Source: Jacaranda mimosifolia (lineage: Eukaryota > Streptophyta > Magnoliopsida > Lamiales > Bignoniaceae). From it: DNA of 64,000 bases. This document shows, piece after piece, positions 1 to 12,145 of the stretch. The stretch is taken from NCBI GenBank assembly GCA_018894105.1, contig CM032117.1, positions 37,304,501 to 37,368,500 of the forward strand, written 5' to 3'. The stretch's first letter is position 1. The number at the start of each line of letters is the position of its first letter. The position numbers and the translations under genes are program-made. The notes under the pieces were generated by a model that made no database searches, was not told the DNA's origin, and saw only the letters and a program-made list of their open reading frames with translations.

Positions 1-156
1 TAATGTGATCTAAAGGCTATATCCAAATACCAATGAAGCAAATAATGAGCATACGACGAAGATGGTCATATAATGAATATCATTCAATCAAGATTATCTT
101 AGAAGGAAATAGTTTACAAGGCAAATCTAATTATCTTGCGGGGTACTATTCCAACA
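1..156 (-). repeat. Partial 3' LTR of copia element 1
   Basis: The segment ends at 149-156 with ttccaaca, the reverse complement of the TGTTGGAA that begins every LTR of this family. It matches the outer part of the 5' LTR at about 11,920-12,072, including the shared stretch around gaagcaaataatga. A purine-rich tract (reverse complement of 157-170) abuts it as expected for a polypurine tract. The rest of this LTR lies outside the window. Confidence 0.85.
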
Positions 157-170
157 ATTTTCCACTTGCC

Positions 171-1640
171 CTAAAGCCAACGCCTCATGGCCTTGAGACC
201 TATCTTCTCAAGATGTCCTTCAAAGACCTTTTGCGATAGGGGTTTAGTCAATGGATCTGCTATATTCTCTTCCGAGGCAACTCTCTCCACTCGAATGTCA
301 CCTCTATCAATGATCTCCCGAATCAAGTGATATCGCCTCAAAGTGTGCTTGGATCGTTGATGAGATCTTGGCTCTTTAGCTTGCACTACCACCCTATTTT
401 TGTCACAGAAGAAAACTACTGGCTCAGCTATGCTAGGCACCACGTTCAACTCTTGAATGACAATTTTCATCCAGACACCTTCCTTTGCAACTTCTGAAGC
501 TGCAATATATTCTGTCTCTATAGTAGAATTAGCCGTGGTATCTTACTTGGAACTTTTCCAACTCACCGCGCCACCATTGAGGTCATCTATATCGGATTGG
601 AAACTAGAATTTGAAAACCCCTTGAGTTCCAATTCTCTACTGTTGTATACCAAAAACATGTCCTTAGTCCTTCTTAAGTACTTAAGGATTGCTTTTACAA
701 TCATCCAATAACTCTCACCAGGATCGGATTAGAACCTACTCGTAACACTTAGTGAGTGTACCACGTCCAGTCTTGTACATTGAACTGCATATATTATGCT
801 TCCAATGGCAAATGCATAAGGTAAGTGGGAAGAAATTTGTCTCTCGTCTTCAGTCTTGGGGGCCATAGACTTGGAAAAACAGGTGCCATGTCCCATGGGA
901 AGAAATCCTCTCTTGGATTCTTTCATACTAAACCTCTTTACTATCTTGTCAATGTACGGGATTTGGTAAAGCCCCAACATCCTCTTCAATCTATCTCTAT
1001 AGATATGTATTCCTAATACGTAGGATGCTTCTCCCAAATCCTTCATAGAGAATTGTGTAGATAACCATGCTTTAGTACACTATAATATTCCTACCTAATG
1101 AGAAGGATGTCATTGACATAAACCACAATAAACTGTACACCACTCCTACTAGCCTTCATATACACACATGGTTCATACACATTTTTGACTATCTTGCCAA
1201 AATATATGTTCCAACTTTGAGACGCTTGTTTGAGTCCATAAATGGATCTCTAGAGTTTGCAAGCCTTTTACTCACTCTTCTTGGATGTAAAATCTTGTGG
1301 TTGCTCTATATAGATTTCTTCTTCAATGTCTCCATTGAGAAAAATAGTTTTCACATCCATTTGCTATATCTCATAGTCATAATATGCGGCTATGGCAAGT
1401 AGAATTCGAATGGACTTAGACATAGCGACTAGTAAAAAGGTTTTTTCAAAATCAATACCAGGTCTTTGAGTGTAATCTTTTGCTACTAATCGAGCCTTGA
1501 AGGTCATTACCTCTCCATTAACTCTTAGCTTTCGCTTATAGATCCACTTGCAACCAACAAAAACTTTTCCCTCCGATGGATCTAGCAAAATCCATACTTT
1601 GTTGGAGTACATGGAGTCCATTTTGGATCTCATGGCGTTA
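171..1640 (-). pseudogene. Copia element 1 reverse transcriptase and RNase H (broken)
   Basis: Read on the minus strand from 1,633 to 171. The RT begins with the copia-type stretch around WILLDPSEGKVFVGCKWIY and continues through a segment with FKARLVAKDYTQRPGIDFEK. The catalytic YVDD box is present as YVND (codons at 1,109-1,120), so one catalytic aspartate is lost. A second open segment (1,046-729) holds LGIHIYRDRLKRML, and the last (470-171) is RNase H ending in the conserved NIADPLTKPL. The pieces lie in different frames or are separated by stops, so the polyprotein is dead. In a working element the product would copy the RNA genome into DNA inside the virus-like particle. Confidence 0.88.
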
Positions 1641-2030
1641 AGCTAATGTCCCGAGTCTATGTCCAATATAACTTTCTCATAGGTCTTCGCATCAATATTT
1701 GATTGGCCTGTCTCATGAAGAAATCCGAACCTTTCAGGTTGTTTCTTAATTCAGTCCAACCTTCTCAGAGGTTGTGTATGAGGCTTTTGTTGCTCACTTG
1801 TTTCCACTATCTATGGGATTTGATGATCAACTTCATCAAGTTCAACAATAACGTCATTTCTATCCAATAGAATTTTTTTTTCCAAAATAGTAGCGTTCCT
1901 CAAAACAAACACCCATTGTTCCGAGGGATCATAAAAGTAATAACTCATAACTCTCTTAGGTATCCCGCAAACTTGCACAAGGTGGATCTACTATCCAACT
2001 TATCTCCCACTGTCCGTCACCCCCAGACCC

Positions 2031-2735
2031 TTAGGTAGTGGTAAAAGGGTGCTTTGTTATGGTATAAAAGGGTGCTTTGTTATACCATATCTCATGCGGC
2101 ATTTTTAGCACCAGCTTTGAAGGTACTATATTTAATAACTTCACTGTCGTTTCTAAGGCGTATCCCCAAAAGGATATGGGCACATCAAAAAAGCTCATCA
2201 AAGAATGTACCATGTCCAACAAGGTACGATTTCTCCTCTTGGTTACTCCATTGTGTTGGGGTGTGCTAGACGGAGACCATTGTGAGAGAATCCCAGTCTC
2301 TTTTAGATAATCCAAGAATTCGGTACTTAAGTATTCTTCCCCTAGATCCAATTGAAGAGCTTTAATACTGAGTCCCAATTGATTTTCCACTTCATTCATA
2401 TACTCTTTGAACTTTTCAAAGGCTTCGGAGTTGTACTTCATAAGATACAAGTATCTGAACCGACTAAAATCATCAGTGAAGGTGATGAAGTAAAAATAGC
2501 CATTTCTCTCACTAACTCTTAGTAGGCCACAAACATCTGTATGGATCAAATCTAAAGGATTTATAGAGCACTCCGATTGTCCTCCAAAAAGAGCCTTGGT
2601 CATTTTTCTCTTTAAACAAGATTCACAAGTAGGAAGGGCCTCAATGCCACTAACTTTTAGTATTGTGAGTGCTTCTATCTTGCTTATCCCATTCTTAGAG
2701 ATATGCCCAAGTTTTGCATGCCAAAGGAATGGCAT
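2031..2735 (-). pseudogene. Copia element 1 integrase (GAG-pre-integrase zinc region plus catalytic core)
   Basis: The open segment starts with WHAKLGHISKNG followed by CESCLKRK, an intact H-H-C-C zinc-binding region. Next come the core motifs around FDLIHTDVCG-like and TFTDDFSRF. The third catalytic residue is normally the glutamate in the NGVAERRNRT motif; here it reads NGVTKRRNRT, a Glu-to-Lys change. In element 2 the same position keeps glutamate. The frame ends early at 2,031, and the region between here and the RT carries further lesions. The protein would insert the DNA copy into the genome; this copy should be inactive. Confidence 0.88.
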
Positions 2736-3075
2736 CTTTTTGGTTATCTATTTTCCTTTTACTTGATTGAATGTGCATTAGTGAAGGTTGAGATTCAGGT
2801 ATGAATAACCCATTAATCAATGTACCTTGTGCAATGAAAGAACCATTCTTCAATGCTTTCAATGTCCTACTCGATATAGAAAAACCATATCCTTCCTAAT
2901 CAAGAACGAAAATTGATATAATATTTTTAACAAGATTCAGTACATAATAAACTAGATTAAATACATGCCCTAAGTCTAACTTGATTACACCTTGGACCAT
3001 GGCCGCTACTCTTACTCCATTTCCTACGCGAAGGATCATATCCCCTTTATGTAGTCTCTTTATTCTTTCTATCCC

Positions 3076-3312
3076 CTATGATGAATTACAAAGATGACAA
3101 CCACATGCGGTATCAAATACCCATGAGGAAGAATTGGTAATTAAATGCACTTCAATAAAGTACATACCCTTCTCAAGGGTTGCAAGGTAAGCCTTGCAGT
3201 TTCTTTTCCAGTGCTCTTTTTCACCACAATGGAAACAACTTGCATCAGTTTTAACCTTTTTCTTAACCCCCCAAAAAATTTCATGGGTTGCTTTCATTTC
3301 GAGAAAGAACAC
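3076..3312 (-). pseudogene. Copia element 1 gag C-terminus (zinc knuckle) and protease start
   Basis: The translation holds a CCHC zinc knuckle, CFHCGEKEHWKRNC, then the protease active-site region VFDTACGCHLCNS. The usual aspartic protease signature in this lineage is D-T-G; here the third residue is Ala. The segment continues the gag that is interrupted on its right by the hAT insertion at 3,323. In element 2 the two gag parts are adjacent, which confirms that the hAT split a once continuous reading frame. Confidence 0.85.
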
Positions 3313-3314
3313 CT

Positions 3315-3322
3315 CTTCTTCT
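3315..3322. repeat. Target site duplication of the hAT element, left copy
   Basis: The eight bases cttcttct directly precede the left terminal inverted repeat. The right copy is cttcctct at 7,260-7,267, a 7/8 match. Eight-base duplications are the norm for hAT elements. Confidence 0.85.
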
Positions 3323-6300
3323 TAGAGGTGTCAAAATGGGCCGGGCGGACCGGCTCGACCCGCAAAAAAAATCAGCCCAGCTCGGCTCGTTTAATTTTTT
3401 AATATGGGCTGGGCTAGACCGGCTCGCTTGAAAACCCATCGTGAGCTGAAATTTTGCAACCCGGGACCGGCTCGGCCCGCAGAACGTGAAAGACCATGGG
3501 CTAGCCCGGCTCGCGGGCTAGCCCGCTTAGCCCGCAATATTTTTTTAATTTAAATTATAAATTATAATTTTTAAAAATTTAAGAATTTATAATTTTTAAA
3601 TTATAAATTATCAATTTATGATTTTTAAATTACAAATTACAAATTATTAGTTTTAAAAAATTATAAATTTATAATTTATAATTAAGAATGTATAATTAAT
3701 AATTTATTAGTTTATAAATGTATAAATCAATAATTAAGAAATTTTAATTTTTAAATTATAAATTATAAATTTATAAAAATTATAAATTATATATATATAA
3801 AAAAAAAGGGAATGTAGCTGTTAGAAATTGTAATGGCTACTTGCCCTTTTAATTGACCGTTGGACCAACGGTCAATTGCTGCTGCAGCAGCAGCAACAAA
3901 AATTACTCCCCTTTTTTTTTTTTTCAAAAATAACAAATGACCACTATAAATAGTGGTCATTTGTAATAAAAACATTTCCTATCAAATCTCTCAATTTCTC
4001 CCAAATCTCTTATTCTACAATTTCTCAATTTCTCTCTAATCTAATAATTTATAAATAAATTATATCTTTTATTCATTTCGTACATATTATTAAATTTATT
4101 TGGTGGAGCTTTGAATAGAGGTCTATCAATTTGCTACTTCGTGGAGCCGTGAATGGTGGTGTATCAAATTGCGACTTCTTAATTATTATTACGTCTTTTA
4201 CGGTAACATCTATCCTTTTTTTACAATTTAATTTGTGTGTTAATCTTTGTGAATTTTAATTGTTAATTGTTCATATTTAGTTGATTATAAAAATGAAGAA
4301 ATTTTTGAATCTTGCTAGTAGTTCTAAAAATAAAAAAACTAGTAGTTGCTCTACGGCCCCTCCGAGGGCAGACCAACATTGTCCTTTAAATGACCCCTCA
4401 ATTTGTCCCTCCACTCAACCCGCTAGGCGTAGTACTAGTCATCAATTTATAGACCCACTCCCAAGACCTACTACTACCCCTCCCTCTTCTTCTAGTTCTA
4501 CGTCCCGATATCATATGGAATGTAATTTAAATATGGAAGAATATAATTTTATTGCACAAACACCCGCATCTTTGCATAATACCGAATCACAAGAACAATA
4601 TCATACCACTACCGATAGAATAGATGAAGAAAACCCCCTACATGATGATGATGAAACACAAGCACCCGATGATAGTGACACACAAGCACCCGATGATAGT
4701 GACACACACAATGACACACATGGGAATAAAAAAAGAAGATTAACTAGTGATGTATGGAAATGTATAGCTATTGGCCCACCCGGTTCGGTGCATTGTAAAA
4801 TTTATCGTGCAGTTTATAAACATAAAAAAGGAGGTGGAACGAGTACAATTAAAAGACATTTAGATACTCATCATCCGGGTTGGAATGAAGTGGGTGTGGG
4901 GGTAGAGGGTCAATCACAACTTTATCGAAATGAATCGGGCGAGCTACAAAGTTGGAGATATAGTCAAGAAAATATGAGAATAGGCTTATCTAGATTAGTT
5001 GTACAGAATGAGTTACCTTTTACTTATGCCAAAAATGAATTAGTAACTAGATATAATCAAATGTATTTACAACTGGCTTATAAACCCATTTCGCGTAACA
5101 CTTGCTATGATGATGGGTATAAACAATATTTAGCGAAAATTTTAAATTTAACTGAAATTTTTGATAATTTGAAATGTAGAGTTTCTTTTACATCCAATAT
5201 GTGGTTAGGTATAGGCAATTTGCATTATTTATGTGTTACGGCTCATTGGATTGATGATAATTGGTGCATGAAAAAAAGAATAATTGAATTTCAACAACTT
5301 GATCATCCCCATACAGGTATTCATATTTATGAAGCAATTAGAGATTGCCTTAGGGGTTGGAAATTAATGGATAAAGTTATGTCTATGTCTTTTGAAAATG
5401 CATCTAATAATACATCTGCCGTAAGGGAATTAGTTAAATTAATAGACCCTTTAAAAAATGGTATTTTTTCCATGTTAGATGTTTTTGTCATATTATTCAT
5501 TTATGTTGTAAAGATGGTTTAGAAAAAATGGATTTTTCGGTAGGTAAAATTAGAAGTGCTTTAACACATTATGGCTTCATCAATTAGAACACAAGAATAT
5601 AAAAGATTTTGTCAAGACCGTAGGACAAGATTTGTAATTCCTTACTTAGATACTCAACATAGGTGGAACTCAACATATAGAATGCTTAGTGAGGCAATGC
5701 CTTATCATGTAATTAGTGAATTTTTTAATAAAGAAATGTTTGATGATTATGGTGAACCATTTTTGCATTATGCGGATTGGGATATTGTGGAAGTTCTTGC
5801 TCCACTTCTTCAAACATTTAATGATAAAACCAAAATTATGTCCGGTCATTTTTATCCAACATCTAACTTGTTATTATATACACTATATGAAATTGCTCAA
5901 TTATTTGACAATCATAGATATGATGAACATTTAAGTGAAGTCATTTGTGCAATGGAAAAAAAATTTCTTAAGTATTATGAAAAAATACCCTACATAGCAA
6001 TTATTTCAAGTGTTTTAGATCCTAGATTAAAGTTAGATATGTGTGTTGTATTAATGCAAAAAATATAATGATTTTATACTTCATGAGGATTTTAACTATG
6101 AAGAAGAAAAAACAAGAATGTTAGATATTTTGAAAATTTTGTATAGTGTTTATAGTCAAAATTGTGGGATAGGACAAATGCATATAGGTACGCAACGGCC
6201 ATCTACTAGCAAAAAAGGAATGTTTGCATCTTTAGGTAATTTGATGAATGAAAGACCGTCAAGCTCAAGACTCAAAAGTAGCGCGGAGATATCGCTATAT

Positions 6301-7259
6301 TTACAAAACGCATGTGAAGAAGACTATGAAGGATTCAACGTGTTAGAGTGGTGGAAGAATAATGCTAAAGTGTATCTAATTCTTTCATGCATTGCTCGAG
6401 ACGTACTTGCACCTCAAATGTCAATGGTGGCATCCGAGAGTGCCTTTAGTGTGGGCAAGCGCACATTGACCGATACAAGATCGCGGTTAAAACCCGATTC
6501 GATCAAGTTTTGTATTCTTTGGAAGGATTGGCTAAACCAAGAGTATAGAAACAAAAATTTGAGAAAGGTGAAGACCATATTGCCTCAATTTGAAGAAGAC
6601 GATGAAGAATGGCTTGAAACCACATCCACCATCGCATCTCAATCCGAGAGCGATTTAGATCACTTGAGTGAACGACCGGTTTATCATTGGAGATGTTTAG
6701 ATGGTTAGATATTACAAAGTTGTTTATTTATTTATTTGTTATTATTATTTACTTCCATTTAGAGGTTTGGTCAAATCCACCTCTATGCAATTATTTTTTC
6801 TAAATTAATGACGGGTAGAGGGGTCCATGCCAAACCCTTCACCGCCTTATTTGGTGGTGTTTTAGGAAAAATATAATTGATAAAAACAAATTAATATAAG
6901 TATATATTTCTAAGTTTTTATAAAAATTTAAGTGTTGTAAAATATTAAAAATCACATAAGTATAAATTATTAAATCTTTTAAAAAAGTATAAGTGTTGAA
7001 AAAAACATTAATAATCACATAAATATAAAAACTTCAAATTTTTAAATTCATTTTCAAAAAAAAAAAAAAACTCGCGGGTTGGACGCCTAGCTCGGCTCAT
7101 ATATAAACCAGCTCACCTATATAGTGGGTTGGTTTTGAGCTGATCCGAACTTTTCAATTTTCAAACCGTCACGGTCCGGACCGTGAACGGCCCGGGACCT
7201 CGGTTAACCGTGTGTGAAACGAGCCGGGCTGGCTCGGCCCGACTCATTTGACACCTCTA
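3323..7259 (+). mobile_element. hAT-superfamily DNA transposon inserted in copia gag
   Basis: The element is 3,937 bp and is bounded by 13-base inverted repeats TAGAGGTGTCAAA (3,323-3,335) and its complement (7,247-7,259), flanked by an 8-bp target duplication. Inside are a plus-strand transposase pseudogene and long A+T-rich ends. The outer 200 bp at each side are GC-rich and crowded with ggctcg and agcccg motifs in both orientations, the type of subterminal repeat that hAT transposases bind. The insertion splits the gag gene of copia element 1, so it is younger than that element. Confidence 0.93.
4281..6708 (+). pseudogene. hAT transposase (BED-zinc-finger, RNase H-fold, hAT dimerisation), frameshifted
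   Basis: Three open segments (4,281-5,522; 5,571-6,068; 6,118-6,708) make one transposase. Residues about 150-200 are a BED-type zinc finger (SDVWKC to RHLDTHH), but the second cysteine of the first pair is Tyr (HCKIY). The catalytic core follows: TSNMW where the family has TSDMW or similar, and SFENASNNT where it has Asp before Asn-Ala. Two catalytic aspartates therefore appear replaced. The last segment is the dimerisation region, with VASESAFSVGKRTL and LEWWK. Frame changes occur in the T-run near 5,463-5,469, near 5,570 and near 6,060. A 24-bp tandem repeat encodes DDSDTQAP at about 4,655-4,702. The element is a relic of an Ac/RICESLEEPER-like transposon. Confidence 0.92.
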
Positions 7260-7267
7260 CTTCCTCT
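7260..7267. repeat. Target site duplication of the hAT element, right copy
   Basis: The bases cttcctct follow the right inverted repeat and match the left copy at 3,315-3,322 in seven of eight positions. Confidence 0.82.
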
Positions 7268-7930
7268 TACCTCCCTTTCTTGGGCCCTTAAGGCCTTTTG
7301 ACTTGGAGGAAGAAGCTAGCGTAAGAGATTTCTCATTTTTCATAGTCACCTCATCCGTCACAAGCATGTTCACCAATTCATTAATCGTAACTTCTTGCTT
7401 GGACATTTTAAAGTTCATAACAAATTGGTCGAATGATGGGGGTAATGACTGGAGGATCGAATCCACATAGAGGTCACTGTCCATAATCATATCAAGTTAT
7501 CCAAGCTTCTCGATAAGTCCTATCATCTTAATCTCGTGATCATGGACACTTGTTCCCTCACTCATCCTTGACCTGAAGAGCTCCCAAGACAAAGTGAACC
7601 TTTCGTGTCTAATTTTTACATCGTACAACTCTTGTAGGTGCAAATGGACCTCTCTAGCATGTTTCATATGCTCGTGAGTCTTTTGAAGCTTGTTGGTCAT
7701 GGAAGCCAACATAAGGCATCTAACTTGTATATCATTATCTACAAATTTCGTAAACCTTTCACGGTCCTCATCGGTGGCGTCATCACCCAATGTGTTCGCA
7801 GAACTTTGATCTAGCACATAAGTCCTCTTAATCTGAGTTAAGAATCATCTTAAGGTTTCTCAACCAATCATGGAAGTTTGGTCCGATTAGCTTATTGGTT
7901 TCCAAAATGCTTGCGAGTGGATTTTTAGTC
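7260..7930 (-). pseudogene. Copia element 1 gag (N-terminal and middle part)
   Basis: The minus-strand reading starts near 7,930 with a segment that parallels the start of gag in element 2 (NPLASILETNKL against NPLSIILESNKL). The ATG used in element 2 (26,147) is not preserved here. Two open pieces follow, 7,817-7,497 and 7,490-7,260, in different frames, so there is a frameshift near 7,493. The second piece contains MSKQEVTINELVNMLV, typical of copia gag, and ends in a Lys-rich tail cut by the hAT insertion. Gag would build the cytoplasmic virus-like particle. Confidence 0.85.
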
Positions 7931-9855
7931 TTTTTTTTTTTTGAAGATTTTGAAAATCTACAAGAGGTAAAAAAAGAGTATAAGCACGTGATTGAATATT
8001 GATATTAAAAATGTGTTTATAGCTTTTCAACCATTTTTTTCTCCCACTATTTTATCAAATCTTTCACCCCTTAGAAGAATTCAGTAAATCTTATTTCCTA
8101 GTGAGAATCAAGATCCTAAGGACTTGCAAGTGAGCCCACGACTTGTGAGACATCCATAAATAATCCAAAAGTAAGCAATCTTTGCTAATTGCATCTCATA
8201 CAACTCTTGATATATTTTACCTCACTTTTTATATAGACCCATGACTCATGAGACATCCACATTACTAGGTGTCAAGTCGTACTTACCAATCAATCTTCAA
8301 TTCGAGACGGGCCCAAGATACCGCACAACTCGTATGCCAATGCATGGACATTCTCAAATCAAAGTACATCTCATGCTAAGTATATGGTCACAGCTTTCTA
8401 CTATAAGTGTGACCCACAACTCGTGAGACATCACACAAATAATGGTAGCATCGCCATGTGACATACTATTGGTGGAAGGGATGGATTAATTAAACTCTTT
8501 TAATTTATATCCATTTTGACTTGATATTTGAAACCACTTGACATTCTAAGTGGAGGATTTTTGCTTGCAAAGATCTTATCATTTTATCTTCGTATTTAGG
8601 TTATCTATATCCTAATCATGCATCTCATACATCAATAGGATATGGAAAGCATAAATAAGTAAATACGCCTAGCATGCTCCTAGGGTAGGATGACCATGAG
8701 GCTAATGAAGTGGTGCACTTAGAGCCATAGGTGCACCATTAGTTGAGTTGATTAAATCTAGCTATTACATGAGTGTATCTCATACATTCATGGGTCTTCT
8801 TGCCTCCAATGGTCTACTTTGCTCCCTGTAACATTTACATGAGAAAGAAAACCTCACTATTAGTGATTCTACTATCATAACATTTACAAGTTAGAAATTA
8901 AGAGGCATGCAAGCCCCAATTTAATATAACTCTTTTCAACAAATTGAAATAAATAAAATCAATATTAAAGGCTCATGATCATCCCCATTCATTCATCATC
9001 CATTCAACACTTAAATGAATAATAAATAAATCAAGAATTAATATTCAATTCCATCAATTAAATGCTAATCAAATTAACAAATAATTGGTCAAGCAAAAAC
9101 AAACATAACACTTATGCATCATATTTTTGCTATAATAGGAAATTAACTTTAACAAGTTTAAAAGCAACCAAAAGTGCCCAACACAATTTAGAGAACTTGC
9201 ACAACACTTGTGCATTCATTGTGTCTGTTTCAAAATAAGTTTGATCACAAAAGGAACAAAAAGAAAAGCTCAAAACCCATCCCAAACCCAACTGGGCACT
9301 GCTGGCCACGACTTGTACATTGCTACACAGTAGCTCTCGGCTACTGCCCTGTTGTGTGCTGCCAAGTGTCGGTGGTTCCCATGTTTTAGGGTCATGAGCG
9401 AGTCAAGCCATTTTCGGCTCAACTTTTGTGCACGAAGAATTTTAGAACAACTTCTAAACATCAAAATATATAACATGGCTGAAATTTTCAGATTGAAACA
9501 CTTTTTAAAACTGAAATATCAAGTGCCCAAAGATGCTTAAAAACAAGTTTAAGAAAAAATCATATTCTTTTAAAAACTACAAATATATCCAAGCTATTAG
9601 ACCTGAAAAAGACTAGAACAACTTAAGGCTTTCAAAACATGCTATATCAACATATAACACCCACCAATGCCAAATCAAAATTCAACATTAGGTTAAATGA
9701 ATTAAAACATAGTCATCACATAATTTAACATTTAAAGCACATAATAGCATGACTTAATCTATTAATCAAGGAGCCACAAACAAGATCATCCATACACTCC
9801 AACTAATCATACAGATTGAGTACATGGTGATGTTGAATATGGCCCCAATACCACT
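7931..9855 (-). other. Copia element 1 leader and primer-binding site
   Basis: This 1.9 kb stretch lies between the 5' LTR and gag and has no credible gene. At 9,841-9,853 the minus strand reads tggtattggggcc, a degenerate form of the initiator-Met tRNA primer-binding site TGGTATCAGAGCC, two bases from the LTR end. Three copies of a motif like cccacgacttgtgagacatc occur at 8,135-8,155, 8,237-8,258 and 8,411-8,432. The same layout, in reverse, is seen in element 2 at 24,243-26,146, so the leader belongs to the family and is not random spacer. Confidence 0.75.
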
Positions 9856-12072
9856 TGAAGGTGTGTGTGGCACAAGGATCCAAATATTTTTAAAAAAATT
9901 AATGTAACTAGCCCAAAAACATCCCCAAGGATCAAGACATGCACAGGAATCAGATTTATTGAAGAGGAACACCTTGATGAAAACAGAAAAATCAAGGAGC
10001 AAGAAAAACTCCCTTCAACCATTGAAGAATCTTCTCACTGGTGCAGCAAAACCACCACTAGTTTTTCCTTAGTTAGACTTCTCCTTTTAGGCTGAGAACT
10101 TTATTGGAATGTCATCACACCTTGAGGATACAACACTCCAAAAATCAGCCAAAACAGAACACCAAATGGCCTCCCAGAACTCAGTCTAAATGGCTGCCAG
10201 AAATTACCTCAAACAAGGGCAATAACAACCAAACAGTTGTTGGTTGGCCTCTAATGACATAGTCCACACACCATCACTAGGACCTATTCTCCACAATATG
10301 GCTGGAGATATTTGCAGACAAAGGAGAAAAGAAAGCTTGGAAAATAGAGGTGGAAGAGAAAGGAGGTTGGAGAGAATAATGGCATGCTAACAATTAGATG
10401 CCTACTATGCAAGTTTGTTGGGAGAATAATTGACACCTAGCAACGCCTCACCATATGGCTGCCCCCTCTCCTCCTATATCTATCTATAGGAGTGGGATGG
10501 TGTGTGGTCACACACCATCCTCAAGGAGAGGGTGCAAAGTGTCCATGCCAAGGTGGCTACTAACAATTAGTGTTAATATGAATTCGAATGTCATTTGAAA
10601 TTTGCATTTCATCAAATGAAATGTCTTCCAAGTGAATTCTAATTCCATATGAAATGAACCCTTCATTTAATAATATTCTGCAAAATAAACTCTCTAATTT
10701 TAATTAAATTAAACATTTTAATTTAATTAATAATCTTTTTGACTTAACTTATAAGTCAAAAGTGTTTAAATCTTTAATCTAGTCAAAATTTATTCAATTC
10801 TTAAATTAACTTGACCAATTGATAGTCATGTGGCATCAATTAATTAACTCTTAATTAATTAATCTTAATTTAACTATTAAATTAAATTAACCAATTTAAC
10901 TCTTAAATTGATCAAGTCAAAAATGACTCCAATTTTCACCTCCTTCACATTCAGTCATGAATTTTCTAACTCTTAGAAAATTCTCCTTCTTTCAATAGGT
11001 CATGCTATTGGCTTTTGTGTGTGACCCATTAGGTTCTACCATTCATTGGACATGAGCTCCCAATTCCTTGTGACTTTTAGAATATCAAATATTCACATTA
11101 GTTTAAACTCCTTTAAACTAAGCGACTCAATTCAATTAATCTCGTTAATTGAAGAGTACCCAATATCCATGATCATGTCCAACCTCAAGCCCATGGAGCC
11201 CAACTAATTGGCTGAAATGAATGCTCTTGAAGAACTATTCTAGCATTAAATGTACCATGCAAATACAGTCATTCCGTTCCTATCTCTCAAAAGAGGCCAA
11301 AGATAAGATATTAGCCGGCTCCCTAATAGCCTCAATATATGCTTCTATTTTCAATGTTCGATTCCCTTAATGATCTCATCTTTGGAAACACCTTTCCAAA
11401 TTATCACATTACCTTGCACAAGGATTTCTTAAAATCGATCATTATAGAACGCATAAGAGATGCAGTCGCCCTTCAAAAAAGCAAGGAGTCGGATTCCTTC
11501 TTGGATCTCACAAACCTCCATGCCTAGTAGCTCATGCCCAATCTCAACCCAAGTAGCTCACTAAGTGACCAAGGAAGAGTTAAAGCATAAGGACCAAATA
11601 CAAAATTACCATGGATCCTCAAGTCAATGCACTAATAATATGCACTGGCGCAAGCCGGAGAACTTGCCACTTCAGCTATCTAGTGGATTTTTCGGGCGGA
11701 CCTTTAGTGCCTTGTTCTCTAACAAGCACCCACTAACATACATCCATATCTCATATGGAATTGCTCATGGAACGGAGCAACATCCAACCCTTGGATTTAT
11801 GTATCGTTAGTGCAAGTCTATCAAAATCTTAGATACCTTGTTTCGTAAGATCCTATGACTTAGAATATTTAAGATCACGACTATGTGATCACCAATGCAT
11901 GATCAAGTCCCGTAGTCTAATGTGGTCTAATGACTTCATCCAAATGCCAATGAAGCAAATAATGAACATAAGACGAAGATGGCCATACAATGAATATCAG
12001 TCAATCAAGATTGTCTTGCAAGGAAATAGTTTACAAGGCCAATCTAATTGGTTTGCAAGCACTATTCCAATA
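9856..12072 (-). repeat. 5' LTR of copia element 1 (about 2.2 kb)
   Basis: In element orientation it begins at 12,072 with a mutated TGTTGGAA (plus strand ttccaata) and ends at 9,856 with CA just before the primer-binding site. It is colinear with the other LTRs of the family at 16,435-18,635, 19,935-22,066, 22,067-24,242 and 29,760-31,971. Shared landmarks are runs of ttaattaaatt and the tail gtgacccattagg. A TATA-like stretch lies near 10,471-10,490. The small open frames within it on both strands have no coding character. Confidence 0.85.
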
Positions 12073-12145
12073 GTTCATTGTAAATTTAAGTTGATTAGAC
12101 CAAGAATTGCAATTATAGACTGAAATAATCGGATAGAAATTTGAT

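Larger units (their letters stand above)
1..12072 (-). mobile_element. Ty1/copia LTR retrotransposon, element 1 (minus strand, 3' LTR cut by window edge)
   Basis: The element reads right to left: 5' LTR (9,856-12,072), primer-binding site, a 1.9 kb leader, gag, protease, integrase, reverse transcriptase, RNase H, polypurine tract and the start of the 3' LTR (1-156). Domain order with integrase before RT is the hallmark of Ty1/copia. The long LTR could fit the Tork/Angela side of the superfamily, but that is an inference I cannot test. A hAT transposon interrupts gag at 3,323-7,259. Coding frames are broken by stops and frameshifts, so it cannot move by itself. The closely related element 2 at 22,067-32,853 served as the guide for domain limits. 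Confidence 0.9.
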
